This document shows, one piece after another, positions 53,982 through 63,559 of a stretch of 64,000 nt of DNA. The DNA is from Chlorogloeopsis fritschii PCC 6912 (lineage in GTDB: Bacteria; Cyanobacteriota; Cyanobacteriia; Cyanobacteriales; Nostocaceae): assembly GCF_000317285.1 (NCBI RefSeq), contig NZ_AJLN01000084.1, forward strand, positions 124,001-188,000, in the 5' to 3' direction. The notes beneath the pieces were generated by a model that saw only the letters and a list, made by a program, of their open reading frames with translations, was not told the DNA's origin and did no database searches. The translations under genes and the position numbers were made by a program. The number at the start of each line of letters is the position of its first letter. The first letter of the stretch is position 1.

Positions 53982-56900
53982 ATGAACAACGGCAGCAAAG
54001 TTAGAATCTACGAATTATCAAAGGAATTGAATTTGGATAACAAAGAGCTATTAGCAATTTGCGACCAGCTCAATATTGCGGTCAAAAGCCATAGCAGCAC
54101 AATTACAGAATCCGAAGCGGAACGTATCCGTTCCCAAGCAGAAAAACTGGCAGCTACACACGTGATGCCAAAAAAAGATCATCACGGTACAAGCAGTCAT
54201 AAACCAAGTACACTACAAATAAACTCACGCAACCGTCCTGCTGCATCTCAAAAACAAGAATTGTTAGAAATTCGTAAACCAAAACCACCCAAAAACACTC
54301 CTGCCAACGCATCTGAAGCGTCGGCTGCTACCAATACCCAAGCTGCTCTTTCTGAGCTCAATCCACCACCTCCAAGACCCTTCGCTCCTTCACCTGTCTC
54401 ATCAATGAAGCCGACGGCACCAACTCGACCTGTACCCCGGAATCAGTCTGAGACCTCACAAACAACAGCTGTGACAGACGCGGATAACACGCCCAAGACA
54501 ACCCAGCCAGGGGAAAAAATTGCAGCGGAAAAACCACAAGCACCTTCCTCTGCACCTCACAAACCGAAACAGGAAAAACCTCAAAAACCACAACTGTCAG
54601 CTCCACCTGCAAGACCTGTTGCAGAAAAAACAGAATCGGCGGCAACCCAAGCCAGTCCGCCAGAAAAACCGATCCTCAAACGCGATCGCGATCGTGATCG
54701 CGATAAGGGCGGCAAGGGTAAGACACACACGCCTGCCAGCCCAGAAGCTGGGCAGCAGACTCAGCAACCGTCGAAACCGTCACGCCCAACTTCACCCCAG
54801 TCAAAGCCTGATCGTAGAGAAAATAGACCTGGTTCTCCACAAGGAGAAGGTCAAAGAACCAGAGTTCCGGCACGTCCTCCTCAGCCACCAATGGCACCTA
54901 CGCCACCCAAACCCATGCCGGTAGGAGCCACCAAGGCACAGACAATATCAGAGCCAGAGGAAGAGGAAGTAGAAGTAGCCGAAATCGTCGAACTCAAGCG
55001 TCCAGCCCCACCTCGTCAAGCTAAATCTGGGAAGAAATGGGAAGAAGAAGAGATTGACGAAGTCAAAGAGTCAGCTAAAGCTGGCAAGGTAGGCGCTAAA
55101 GGCAAACGCCTCAAGCCCATTGTCGATGATTTTGAGGACGAAGACTTCCTCGATGAGGAACTGGACATAGCAGAATCTGCCATTCAGATCAGTAATGCGA
55201 TCGTTCGGCCGCCAAAACCCAAGGCTGCTAAACCAGCACAGACTGTAACTTCAGCACCAGCCGCTAGACCGAAAAAGCCAGCTGCAACGACTCGCGAGCA
55301 ACAACGCCGCCCGCAGGAGCAAAAGCGCGATCGCCCAGAAAAGGTGATTGTCACAGGCACAATGACAGTGCAAGAGTTGGCTGATGCCTTGGCAGTTGCC
55401 GATACTGAGATTGTCAAGATTCTGTTCCTCAAAGGTATGGCGGTGAGTATCACCCAAAGCCTTGATATTCCCACAATTACTCTGATTGCGAACGAATTAG
55501 AAGTAGAAGTAGAAACTCAAGAGCCAGAAGCAGAAGCTCGCAAAGTCACAGAAATGCTGGATGTGGCAGACCTGGAAAATCTCCACAGACGTCCGCCAGT
55601 AGTGACGATTATGGGTCACGTAGACCACGGTAAAACTACCCTACTCGACTCGATTCGTAACACCAAAGTGGCAGCTGGTGAAGCTGGTGGGATTACCCAG
55701 CACATTGGTGCTTACCACGTAGACGTAGAACATGACGGTAAAGTCCAGCAAGTAGTATTTTTGGATACACCTGGTCACGAAGCGTTTACAGCCATGCGGG
55801 CGCGGGGAGCGCGAGTGACAGACATTGCTATTTTGGTAGTGGCTGCCGATGATGGAGTTCGTCCCCAGACAGTGGAAGCAATCAGTCACGCCCAAGCCGC
55901 AGAAGTGCCAATTGTCGTAGCAATTAACAAAATCGACAAAGAAGGCGCTCAACCTGACCGGGTGAAGCAAGAATTGACTCAGTATGGTCTGACTCCGGAA
56001 GAATGGGGTGGCGAAACAATTATGGTTCCCGTCAGTGCGATCAAAGGTGAAAACCTAGATACTCTGTTAGAGATGATCTTGCTAGTAGCAGAAGTAGAAG
56101 AACTATCTGCCAACCCAGATCGTCTTGCGAAGGGAACGGTGATTGAAGCCCACCTAGATAAGGCCAAAGGCGCAGTTGCTACCCTGTTAGTACAGAATGG
56201 CACACTGCACGTAGGCGATATCTTAGTGGCTGGCTCGGTGTTTGGAAAAGTCCGAGCGATGGTGGATGACAGAGGTGCCAGAGTAGAAGCAGCTTCTCCT
56301 TCTTTTGCTGTTGAGGTACTGGGTTTAAGTGATGTGCCAGCAGCGGGAGATGAATTCGAGGTCTTCCAGAATGAGAAGGAAGCACGAGCACTAGCAAGCG
56401 AACGTGCTGAAAAGCAACGTCAATCCCGCCTCATGCAGGGACGTGTTACTTTAGCTGCCATTTCGGCTCAGGCTCAAGAAGGCGAGTTGAAAGAACTCAA
56501 CTTAATCTTGAAGGGAGACGTACAAGGATCGGTAGAAGCCATTGTGGGATCGCTCAAGCAAATCCCGCAAAACGAAGTGCAAATCCGCTTGTTGCTGGCT
56601 GCTGCTGGGGAAATTACCCAAACAGATATCGACTTGGCTGCTGCGAGTGGAGCTGTAATCATCGGCTTCAACACTACCTACGCTAGTGGTGCTAGACAAG
56701 CCGCCGACGAAGCTGGTGTAGATGTGCGCGAATACAATATCATCTACAAACTCCTAGAAGACATCCAAGGCGCTTTGGAAGGTCTGTTGGAGCCAGAGTT
56801 GGTGGAAGAACCTCTGGGACAAGCAGAAGTTCGTGCTGTCTTCCCTGTTGGTCGCGGTGCGGTTGCTGGTTGCTACGTTCAATCTGGCAAGCTGATTCGC

Positions 56901-57110
56901 AACTGCAAGTTGCGTATCCGGCGTGGTAACAAGGTAGTCTACGAGGGTATCCTTGACTCGCTCAAGCGTATGAGAGAGGACGCACGCGAAGTCAACGCTG
57001 GTTATGAATGCGGTGTTGGCGTGGATAAATACAGTGACTGGGCAGAAGGCGACATTATCGAAGCCTTCCAGATGGTGACTAAGCGCCGTACCCTCTCGGC
57101 TGCTAGATAA
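53982..57110 (+). CDS. infB: Translation initiation factor IF-2
   Basis: 1042 residues. The IF2_N domain ([20 protein letters not shown]) is followed by a very long Pro/Lys/Ala-rich disordered region (about 60-450), a second IF2_N-type segment ([20 protein letters not shown]), the GTPase domain with GHVDHGKTT near 550, [16 protein letters not shown] and NKIDK, and the C-terminal domains that bind initiator tRNA. All G-motifs are intact. The disordered region includes an RDRDRDRDK run encoded by overlapping HIP1 octamers at 54682. IF-2 places fMet-tRNA on the 30S subunit. It ends the operon. Confidence 0.97.
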   Translation: MNNGSKVRIYELSKELNLDNKELLAICDQLNIAVKSHSSTITESEAERIRSQAEKLAATHVMPKKDHHGTSSHKPSTLQINSRNRPAASQKQELLEIRKPKPPKNTPANASEASAATNTQAALSELNPPPPRPFAPSPVSSMKPTAPTRPVPRNQSETSQTTAVTDADNTPKTTQPGEKIAAEKPQAPSSAPHKPKQEKPQKPQLSAPPARPVAEKTESAATQASPPEKPILKRDRDRDRDKGGKGKTHTPASPEAGQQTQQPSKPSRPTSPQSKPDRRENRPGSPQGEGQRTRVPARPPQPPMAPTPPKPMPVGATKAQTISEPEEEEVEVAEIVELKRPAPPRQAKSGKKWEEEEIDEVKESAKAGKVGAKGKRLKPIVDDFEDEDFLDEELDIAESAIQISNAIVRPPKPKAAKPAQTVTSAPAARPKKPAATTREQQRRPQEQKRDRPEKVIVTGTMTVQELADALAVADTEIVKILFLKGMAVSITQSLDIPTITLIANELEVEVETQEPEAEARKVTEMLDVADLENLHRRPPVVTIMGHVDHGKTTLLDSIRNTKVAAGEAGGITQHIGAYHVDVEHDGKVQQVVFLDTPGHEAFTAMRARGARVTDIAILVVAADDGVRPQTVEAISHAQAAEVPIVVAINKIDKEGAQPDRVKQELTQYGLTPEEWGGETIMVPVSAIKGENLDTLLEMILLVAEVEELSANPDRLAKGTVIEAHLDKAKGAVATLLVQNGTLHVGDILVAGSVFGKVRAMVDDRGARVEAASPSFAVEVLGLSDVPAAGDEFEVFQNEKEARALASERAEKQRQSRLMQGRVTLAAISAQAQEGELKELNLILKGDVQGSVEAIVGSLKQIPQNEVQIRLLLAAAGEITQTDIDLAAASGAVIIGFNTTYASGARQAADEAGVDVREYNIIYKLLEDIQGALEGLLEPELVEEPLGQAEVRAVFPVGRGAVAGCYVQSGKLIRNCKLRIRRGNKVVYEGILDSLKRMREDAREVNAGYECGVGVDKYSDWAEGDIIEAFQMVTKRRTLSAAR

Positions 57111-57775
57111 AGTGAAAGAGTAGCAGAGTGGGAGAGTATGTGAATACTTCTAATAATTATTCCCCCATCTCCCTCTCCTCCTACCCTCTTGCTTACTGGT
57201 CTGTTTGAGTTATGGGTAATTTCCAACAGACGCCTACAGGCTGGAAGCCTGTGGCTACAAGAAAAAAGCCCACCTCCGTGGGCTAAAGTTCTTACAGGCT
57301 GTAGAGGCGGGCTTGATACTCTGCGGGTAGATATGAAATGCTGTTTTCTCTGATTAGAACTTCTAATTCCAGGTTTTCATAATTGGAGTTAGACTTTATG
57401 ATTAGTTAGAATGCTGTTGCATTTTTAGCTATTTGCTCTATAGGTAACAAATTTTGTCGGTTTTTGTTTTCTAAATGAAGTGGCTGAGGGTAGTTACAAG
57501 CTGATTATAAAATTTTGCAAAAAATCTCTTGTAGCAAGTTACCGTAAGCATAGCACGAATTTTAGTCACAAATGAAACAGAATTTGCTGCCGTAAAAATA
57601 TTACCTTTAGATAAAGATTTAGCAAGATTTCACAATTGTAAGGGTGTGCGGGTTCATTGAATCTTGCCTTAGTTCTTTTAATCCCCAAAGGGATTTACAA
57701 ACCCGCCCCAAACACAAATCACGCAAACAGTGGATCAATCTACTGATAAAGCGAAAACTAAGAACTGAGGTAACT
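57111..57775. other. Intergenic gap after infB
   Basis: The gap of 665 bases begins with a low-complexity tract (GAGTAGCAGAGTGGGAGAG), contains two hairpins at 57236-57284, and is otherwise AT-rich without a supported gene. Plus-strand codons from 57644 are in frame with the small gene at 57776 but lack family character. Confidence 0.45.
57236..57284 (+). terminator. Double hairpin downstream of infB
   Basis: First hairpin: ACAGGCT-GGA-AGCCTGT (57236-57252). Second: AGCCCAC-CTCC-GTGGGCT (57267-57284). Both are perfect. They lie about 125 bases past the infB stop and could end the operon, although no long T-run follows. The sequence type recurs widely in cyanobacterial spacers. Confidence 0.5.
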
Positions 57776-57973
57776 ATGGCTCGAATTCAAACTCCTAGCG
57801 ATCGCCCATCCTCTTATGATGCCGATATTTGGAATAGCCTAAAGTGTGCGATCGCCACTAGTTCCGGTTTCCAGCGCTGGTTGGTAGAACGCGATGTTCA
57901 ATTTCAAAAGCTGACTCTTGAACAACAAGTCCAGCGATATTTGCGGGAAACGTTAGAAAATTTAGCTTACTAA
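57776..57973 (+). CDS. Small conserved-looking protein
   Basis: A 65-residue protein (MARIQTPSDRPSSYDADIWN, SSGFQRWLVERDVQFQKLTL, VQRYLRETLENLAY) with a GAGG ribosome site five bases from the ATG. The sequence looks like a small soluble helical protein conserved in filamentous cyanobacteria, but I cannot name a family. HIP1-type sites lie in the coding DNA. The longer frame from 57644 has no matching features. Confidence 0.65.
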   Translation: MARIQTPSDRPSSYDADIWNSLKCAIATSSGFQRWLVERDVQFQKLTLEQQVQRYLRETLENLAY

Positions 57974-58368
57974 AATACTTTCGTTGTACTTTCCCTTATT
58001 TATTGGGTAGGTATTGTGCCAACTCAACAAACTCAACAAGAGTGAATTCGTTAGCTTGCTCCACAGGAAGCCTTACCTCATCGATATCCACGCTGTCCGT
58101 GTATACGAAAAACTGCTAAGGCAAAGGCAAGCTGTGCTGCTGATCTTATGTATCAGCTTAATTGTCTTGCAGTTTTTAAATATTTAAATATTTTATATTT
58201 AGGTTTAATTTTTTAAGTTCTTTTAAAATAGGTAATTCTGCTCTGAAAAACTCCAGCTAGACTTCTAGATCCCCGACTTCTCAAGAAATCGGGGATCTTA
58301 CAGGGTTCATTAACATTTAATTTGGTTGTTCTACTGACTAATTTTTGAATAGTAGATACAAGATTACT
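57974..58368. other. Intergenic gap with a palindromic repeat
   Basis: This stretch of 395 bases contains no gene. It holds the palindrome at 58267-58298 and otherwise AT-rich spacer. Confidence 0.45.
58267..58298. repeat. GATCCCCGACTT-type palindromic repeat, second copy
   Basis: Arms AGATCCCCGACTTCT and AGAAATCGGGGATCT pair almost perfectly around CA. It is the same family as the palindromes at 45192-45224 and 62346-62378. It may end transcription from the small upstream gene. Confidence 0.65.
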
Positions 58369-59097
58369 ATGTATAACTTGCCAAAAATAGATATCAATTC
58401 TGAGGAGATTGTTAACTACCTTAAAAGTGCAATGATTTTGAGGCAAGTATATCAAAAGATTCTATCTCAAAAGCTGATACTTGATGTAGCCCAAGAAAGA
58501 GGAATTATTATCACCACAGAGGAAATTCAAGATGAAGCGGATCGCCAGCGACGAGAGGAGCGTTTAGAGAAAGCTGTCGACACAATGACATGGCTAGCAG
58601 AGCACTTTGTTAGTTCTGATGATTGGGAAGTCGGAATTCGTAATCGCCTATTAGCAAAAAAAGTAGCAAAAGCTCTTTTTTCTCAAGAAGTAGAAAAATT
58701 TTTTATTCAAAATCGCTTAGAGTTTGAACAAGTCATTCTCTATCAACTAATTATTAGTGATGAAAAAGTTTCTCAAGAAATTTACTATCAAATTGAAGAA
58801 GGAGAAATCAGTTTTTACGAAGCCGCTCGTCTTTATGATGTTGATGAAAATCGTCGTAAAAAGTGTGGCTATGAAGGTAAACTTTATCGTTGGGCACTTC
58901 CATCAAACATAAATGCTATTGTCTTTAACGCTCCTCCTCAACAATTGATTGGCCCGATAAAAACTGAGCGTGGTTATCATCTGTTTATAGTAGAAGAGTT
59001 GATAGCAGCACAGTTAACACCGCAGATATATGAAGAAATTTTAAATAATATGTTTCAACAATGGTTGGCTACTGAGGTAGAGTGTTTGCTTCACTAA
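58369..59097 (+). CDS. Parvulin-like peptidylprolyl isomerase
   Basis: About 242 residues. The N-terminal helical part (YLKSAMILRQVYQKILSQKL, DEADRQRREERLEKAVD) resembles the SurA/PrsA chaperone arm. The second half has a PpiC-like core (LYQLIISDEKVSQEIYYQIE, GEISFYEAARLYDVDENRRK, QLIGPIKTERGYHLFIVEEL). There is no signal peptide, unlike exported parvulins, so it is probably cytoplasmic. Related cyanobacterial proteins often neighbour HlyD or peptidase-containing ABC exporters, but none is present here. The ATG at 58369 fits; a TTG at 58345 would add eight residues. Confidence 0.8.
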   Translation: MYNLPKIDINSEEIVNYLKSAMILRQVYQKILSQKLILDVAQERGIIITTEEIQDEADRQRREERLEKAVDTMTWLAEHFVSSDDWEVGIRNRLLAKKVAKALFSQEVEKFFIQNRLEFEQVILYQLIISDEKVSQEIYYQIEEGEISFYEAARLYDVDENRRKKCGYEGKLYRWALPSNINAIVFNAPPQQLIGPIKTERGYHLFIVEELIAAQLTPQIYEEILNNMFQQWLATEVECLLH

Positions 59098-59153
59098 TAT
59101 TTTGTACCTATTCCCTAATCCTTAAAAGAAACAGGAGGCGAAACCTCGAAACC

Positions 59154-59182
59154 CTCGTTACCAGGTTCAACCTGGTAACGAG
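59154..59182. repeat. Palindromic dispersed repeat, second copy
   Basis: A 29-base perfect palindrome with arms CTCGTTACCAGGTT and AACCTGGTAACGAG around one base, matching 33637-33665 except for two positions. It sits between convergent genes (parvulin-like and kinase) and may stop both transcripts. Confidence 0.65.
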
Positions 59183-59231
59183 AAACTGAGCGTAGTTAAA
59201 ATGCTGCCACCTGCCTTGTTTCTTAAAAGCA

Positions 59232-60653
59232 CTACTCTCGCTGTATGGGTAAACCTAACCAATCACTTAATTCAGTAGCTAACCATTCGATTTCCAATTC
59301 AGATTCAACAGGAGCACCTTTACCACCAATTTGGTACCGATTTACTCCTGCCCAAACAGTTAGTTGGGGTGGAACTTCGATTCTGTTGCCTTGAAAGTCA
59401 CTAGTAAAAGTTCTTGGTGTATAGACTAGCTTAGTAATTTCTTGTGTTGGTGTGGGCGGAACCCGATTGAATTTCAATCCCAACATTTCAGAAGTAAATG
59501 TTATTGAGGAGCGATCTAGGTGCAATCGGATACGCTTTAGTATGGGAGAGAGAATTAAATACACCATATGCAAACCAGCACCCCAAAAAGGTAGTGAGAA
59601 TAAAGCAAAGGGGATGTTTACAGGAAAAGGAGCAGCTAAAGCATTAATTGTCCAAAACAGGATAAATGAATTCCAGGCGATCGCAAACAGAACCATGAAC
59701 GCCGTTGAGCCTTTAAAACCTGTAGGTGGAATGAGAATTTCTAAAGCATCCGCATTTTTAGTCAACGTAATTTTACTACCAATTGGTTTGGTAACACTTA
59801 AAGCAGTGCTATTGATGACTTGGGGGTTTTCTAAAGCCTCCAGTGCTTTTAGGGCAGAAGGCAAACGTCTTTCTAGACTAGGTTCACTCATCCACTTCAG
59901 CCAGTGACTAAAAGCAGGAGTGATGTTTGCTGCTTGCTCAAATTGAATGCGAAAATCCTTTTGGGGTAAATCAGCGGGATGGGTTCCTGTTAGCAAGTAA
60001 ATTAAAGTAGCCCCTAAGCTGTACAAATCAGAAGCAGGTACAGTGCGCCCGCCAAATTGTTCTGGTGGCATATACCCATAAGTTCCTACCACCGTGACTG
60101 TACTGCCTTCGCTTGCTGCCACAGTCTGTACTGAGCCAAAATCTACCAAATAGACTTGCCCAACACTATTACCAGAGCGATCGCTCAACAAAATATTGCT
60201 AGGCTTAATATCACGGTGAATTACAGGAGGATTTTGCTCATGCAGGTAAATGAGAATTTCTAAAATTGCTTTGGCTATTTCTTTGACTTCCGCTTCTGTA
60301 AAAGTACGTCCAGCTTGTAAATATTGCTCTAAAGATTGGGCAGCTATATAAGTCTGCACCAAAGCAAAACCTTTAAAATTCTGTGTATTTACCTCAAAAT
60401 AATCTAAGTAGCGCGGAATTGAGGTATGGGACAAAGATTTTAAAGTCTCAGCTTCCCGCTCAAACAGTTTGAGATCATCCCATTCAAAATCACTGTTGAA
60501 AGATAGCAACTTGACTACAACCAATTCACCAGTCATGCGATCGCGAGCCAATAAAGTCCGTCGCCCAGCCTTTTTACCCAGCTGCTGCTGTACTTCGTAG
60601 CGTGACGCGAAGCCATCGCCGTCGGGCAACTCGCCTAAAATTTGACTAGTCAT
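59232..60653 (-). CDS. Hanks-type Ser/Thr protein kinase with C-terminal membrane region
   Basis: 473 residues. The kinase domain (about 18-270) shows LGKKAGRRTLLARDR in the glycine-loop position (two of the usual glycines replaced), VVVKLLSF, VIHRDIKPSNILLSD, LVDFGSVQT and YMPPEQFGG. Catalytic Asp and Lys are present. Two membrane helices follow near 320-370 (TAFMVLFAIAWNSFILFWTI; IPFALFSLPFWGAGLHMVYL), then a soluble C-terminal domain (RIEVPPQLTVWAGVNRYQIG). The kinase domain is cytoplasmic and tethered. It is divergent from cbiT (63-base gap) and convergent with the parvulin-like gene. Confidence 0.92.
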   Translation of the reverse strand: MTSQILGELPDGDGFASRYEVQQQLGKKAGRRTLLARDRMTGELVVVKLLSFNSDFEWDDLKLFEREAETLKSLSHTSIPRYLDYFEVNTQNFKGFALVQTYIAAQSLEQYLQAGRTFTEAEVKEIAKAILEILIYLHEQNPPVIHRDIKPSNILLSDRSGNSVGQVYLVDFGSVQTVAASEGSTVTVVGTYGYMPPEQFGGRTVPASDLYSLGATLIYLLTGTHPADLPQKDFRIQFEQAANITPAFSHWLKWMSEPSLERRLPSALKALEALENPQVINSTALSVTKPIGSKITLTKNADALEILIPPTGFKGSTAFMVLFAIAWNSFILFWTINALAAPFPVNIPFALFSLPFWGAGLHMVYLILSPILKRIRLHLDRSSITFTSEMLGLKFNRVPPTPTQEITKLVYTPRTFTSDFQGNRIEVPPQLTVWAGVNRYQIGGKGAPVESELEIEWLATELSDWLGLPIQRE

Positions 60654-60716
60654 AGTAATTGGTTATAGCGCTACGTTGAAGCCATATCTTTCTTTACTAT
60701 AACTGTATACAAATAT

Positions 60717-61319
60717 ATGCCTTCTCAACTCTGGCCTTACATTAGTCCTGGCATCCCCGACGATTTATTCGAGCACTTACCGGGAATTCCCCTGAGTCAA
60801 AGAGAAATTCGACTGCTGTTGATTGCCCAATTGCGCCTTCAACCCGACACCATTTTGTGGGACATTGGTGCAGGTACAGGCACAATTCCCGTAGAAGTTG
60901 GTTTGTTATGCCCACAGGGGCGAATTATCGCTGTGGAAAGGGATGAGGAAGTTGCCAATTTAATTCGCCGTAACTGCGATCGCTTTGAAGTCAAAAATGT
61001 TGAAGTCATCGAAGGCAGCGCTCCCGATTGCTTGCACGATGTTAAACAAACACCTCAACGTGTTTGCATTGAAGGTGGACGCCCAATTCAGGAAATTTTG
61101 CAGACTGTTTGGCATTATTTGCCATCTTCGGGTAGAGTTGTCGCCACAGCTGCTAATCTAGAAAGTCTGTATGCTATTTCTCAGTGTTTTGCTCAGTTGC
61201 AAGCGAGAAATATAGAAGTCGTGCAATCTGCAGTCAACCGTTTGGAAACACGCGGTTTTTCTCAAACCCTCGCTGCCGTAGATCCAATTTTTATCCTCAG
61301 TGGTGAGAAACTAGACTGA
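60717..61319 (+). CDS. cbiT: Precorrin-6Y C15-methyltransferase subunit CbiT
   Basis: 200 residues with a class I SAM methyltransferase fold: the entry LPGIPLSQREIRLLLIAQL, the SAM motif LWDIGAGTGTIPVEVGLLCP, IIAVERDEEVANLIRRNCDR, and RVCIEGGRPIQEILQTVW. These match CbiT, which methylates C15 and decarboxylates cobalt-precorrin-6B/7 in the anaerobic corrin pathway of cobalamin synthesis. Other cobalamin genes are not adjacent. The start is an ATG without a clear ribosome site. It lies upstream of cdsA on the same strand. Confidence 0.9.
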   Translation: MPSQLWPYISPGIPDDLFEHLPGIPLSQREIRLLLIAQLRLQPDTILWDIGAGTGTIPVEVGLLCPQGRIIAVERDEEVANLIRRNCDRFEVKNVEVIEGSAPDCLHDVKQTPQRVCIEGGRPIQEILQTVWHYLPSSGRVVATAANLESLYAISQCFAQLQARNIEVVQSAVNRLETRGFSQTLAAVDPIFILSGEKLD

Positions 61320-61392
61320 AGCCACACTACAGAGGCTAGGGGCTAGAAAATTAAAAATTTTTAATTTTACATTTTTAATTTTTAATTGATCT

Positions 61393-61427
61393 GTCCCTAG
61401 TCCCTAGTCCCTAGTCCCTAGTCCCCA
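61393..61427. repeat. Heptamer short tandem repeat (STRR type)
   Basis: Five consecutive copies of GTCCCTA (last copy GTCCCCA) end three bases before the cdsA start codon. Short tandem heptamer repeats (STRR) are a known feature of heterocystous cyanobacteria. Confidence 0.8.
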
Positions 61428-61430
61428 GTT

Positions 61431-62315
61431 ATGCCTTGGTCTCGAATTTTCAGTGGAATTATAGCAATTACTGTTGCACTATTGGCAACAGTGTTAGGCG
61501 GATGGTATTTTACCATCGTATTTGCCGTGATTATCTTTTTAGGTCAAAACGAATACTTTGGTTTGGTGAAAGCCAAAGGCATAGCTCCTGCTGCAAAAAC
61601 CACTATTGTTGTTAGTCAAGTTCTGTTAGTTATCTGTACCCTGGATGGCAATTTAGCTGATGCCGTTATGCCAGTGGCGGGTACATTCATTTGTTTTTAT
61701 CTATTGTTTCAGCCCAAAATGGCGACGATCGCCGATATTTCCGCTTCAATTTTGGGGCTATTTTACACTGGTTATTTACCAAGTTACTGGGTAAGGTTGC
61801 GAGCTATTAATAGTACAGTTGCCAGTAACCTTCCTTTGGGAGGTTATTGGCCTTCAAATTGGGCAGATTTTCTCCAACACAAACACACAACTTCTTTGCC
61901 AAACGGTTTGACAGCAACACTGCTAACTTTTGCCTGTATCTGGGGAGCTGATATTGGTGCTTATATTATTGGTAAATTCTTTGGTAAAACCCCTTTATCT
62001 GATATTAGTCCGAAAAAAACCGTTGAGGGTGCTGTCTTTGGTGTTTTTGCCAGCATTATGATCGCTTTTGCTGGAGCTTACTACTTTAATTGGCCTCAAT
62101 ACCCAATCACCGGTTTAACATTAGGTTTATTGATTGGCATTGCTAGCCTTTTAGGCGATCTCACCGAGTCTATGCTCAAGCGGGATGCTGGAGTCAAAGA
62201 TTCAGGGCAATTAATTCCCGGACACGGCGGTATATTAGACCGTACTGATAGTTATATTTTTACGGCTCCTTTAGTTTTCTATTTTGTCACTCTCCTGTTG
62301 CCACTACTGGTTTAG
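61431..62315 (+). CDS. cdsA: Phosphatidate cytidylyltransferase
   Basis: 294 residues with about eight membrane helices and the CDP-alcohol synthase signature SMLKRDAGVKDSGQLIPGHG, then GILDRTDSYIFTAPLVFYF. It makes CDP-diacylglycerol from phosphatidate and CTP, the branch point to phosphatidylglycerol, which photosystem II needs. The ATG follows the heptamer repeat directly, so the ribosome site is masked by repeat DNA. Complete and typical. Confidence 0.95.
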   Translation: MPWSRIFSGIIAITVALLATVLGGWYFTIVFAVIIFLGQNEYFGLVKAKGIAPAAKTTIVVSQVLLVICTLDGNLADAVMPVAGTFICFYLLFQPKMATIADISASILGLFYTGYLPSYWVRLRAINSTVASNLPLGGYWPSNWADFLQHKHTTSLPNGLTATLLTFACIWGADIGAYIIGKFFGKTPLSDISPKKTVEGAVFGVFASIMIAFAGAYYFNWPQYPITGLTLGLLIGIASLLGDLTESMLKRDAGVKDSGQLIPGHGGILDRTDSYIFTAPLVFYFVTLLLPLLV

Positions 62316-62345
62316 TAGTCTGCCATGCAAATTATGAAAGGTTAT

Positions 62346-62378
62346 AGATCCCCGACTTTTTTAAAAAGTCGGGGATCT
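62346..62378. repeat. GATCCCCGACTT-type palindromic repeat, third copy
   Basis: Arms AGATCCCCGACTTTT and AAAAGTCGGGGATCT pair perfectly around TTA. It lies 30 bases past the cdsA stop and before the convergent DUF2993 gene, so a two-way terminator role is plausible. Confidence 0.68.
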
Positions 62379-62489
62379 GAACACCCTATTTTCAGGTGAG
62401 ACAACAGACACCTGAAAGGAAAAAGCTTGTAGCGGTAAAAATATTATGAATAATCAAGAAATAATATTTTTAATCTTTAAGTTTTTACT

Positions 62490-63206
62490 TCAAGGTTTAA
62501 CATTAACTCGTCCACGGCACACTACCTTTCCTGGGATCAGTTGTAATTCTTGGATGTCAACTTCCGAACCCAAATCGATATAGTGTTCATTCTCATTTTC
62601 TACTCTAACTTCCGTATTGTTATCCGGTAAAAATTGTGTTACTTGTAACTCATGTTTGCTCAGTAATTTTAAGTGCACACACATTTCTGATGGAGTATTG
62701 TTGTTTTCAGGAACCGGGGAGAAATAAAGTATAAAGTAACCATTGCCAAGAATAATTTTTTGCCAAATTATCGACTTGGATTGTGAGCGTTGTTCTGGTA
62801 AAAGTTTATCCAGTAGCTCATTTAAACCCGATACCAATAAAGTAGAAGCAACAGAGGCATTAAGATCGTCCTCCTCCAAGGTAATCTCACCACTTACTGG
62901 TACTGTTTCTAACAGTCGTAGTGGCTGTCCTTTAAGTACTGAGCCAATATTGACACGAATATTTTGTGCTATTAATTGAATCTGCCTAACATGAAGACCT
63001 TTGTAAACAGCGTGACTAGCACTAATAGACACCAGAGGGATAGAACCAGAGAGAATTTGGCGATCGCTAGCTTTAATCTCAACTTCTAGCTCAGAGATTT
63101 GACTAACTTGCGATCTCAACCATACTTTGAGTGCTGCTTTCAGCACGTTAGTGACAATCCGAAGTTTTTTATGGGAACTTTGGGTTTCTAAATTTTTTTC
63201 TGGCAT
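62490..63206 (-). CDS. DUF2993 (LmeA-like) protein
   Basis: 238 residues with the DUF2993 pattern: VLKAALKVWLRSQVSQISEL, DRQILSGSIPLVSISASHAV, GLHVRQIQLIAQNIRVNI, and EVDIQELQLIPGKVVCRGRV at the end. DUF2993 proteins are related to LmeA, a phosphatidylinositol-binding protein of the mycobacterial envelope; in cyanobacteria they are abundant and uncharacterised. No signal peptide. It converges on cdsA across a palindrome. Confidence 0.85.
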   Translation of the reverse strand: MPEKNLETQSSHKKLRIVTNVLKAALKVWLRSQVSQISELEVEIKASDRQILSGSIPLVSISASHAVYKGLHVRQIQLIAQNIRVNIGSVLKGQPLRLLETVPVSGEITLEEDDLNASVASTLLVSGLNELLDKLLPEQRSQSKSIIWQKIILGNGYFILYFSPVPENNNTPSEMCVHLKLLSKHELQVTQFLPDNNTEVRVENENEHYIDLGSEVDIQELQLIPGKVVCRGRVNVKP

Positions 63207-63559
63207 CTACTCACTCAATGTAAGGGTCATTTACTTACAAATCTACAAGAGTTTAAACAAAACTTAAATGTATCATTTGTGGCTACCAATAACCAACCAC
63301 AAATATATGATTTAAGTAGATTGGTGCAAATAAAGCTAACTCGTTAACACCGTCATTTGTTATTTGTCCTTCATTGGTTAGGTTTTTAAACATATTTGCT
63401 TTTCGTGACTTAGTTGTATTTATTACCACCGACTGACTTAATCAATAAAGGACTTACAAAAAAGTAGTCACGAGTTAGGAGTCAGAATATTTTGTATTCT
63501 GGTTTCTGAGTTCTTCAAGTAATTTTTTAAGTTTTAATTTCAGAATAAGCAATTTCCAC
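63207..63559. other. Divergent gap upstream of the pseudouridine synthase
   Basis: The 353 bases between the divergent DUF2993 and pseudouridine synthase genes hold both promoters. The last part (63464-63515) resembles the spacer at 34443-34527 and appears to be the unoccupied version of the GTCAG-flanked insertion site. No gene was seen. Confidence 0.45.

Noticed and set aside
54520-54924. Second-frame protein of 134 codons inside infB
   Set aside because: It overlaps the Pro/Lys-rich linker of IF-2, where alternative frames stay open by composition.
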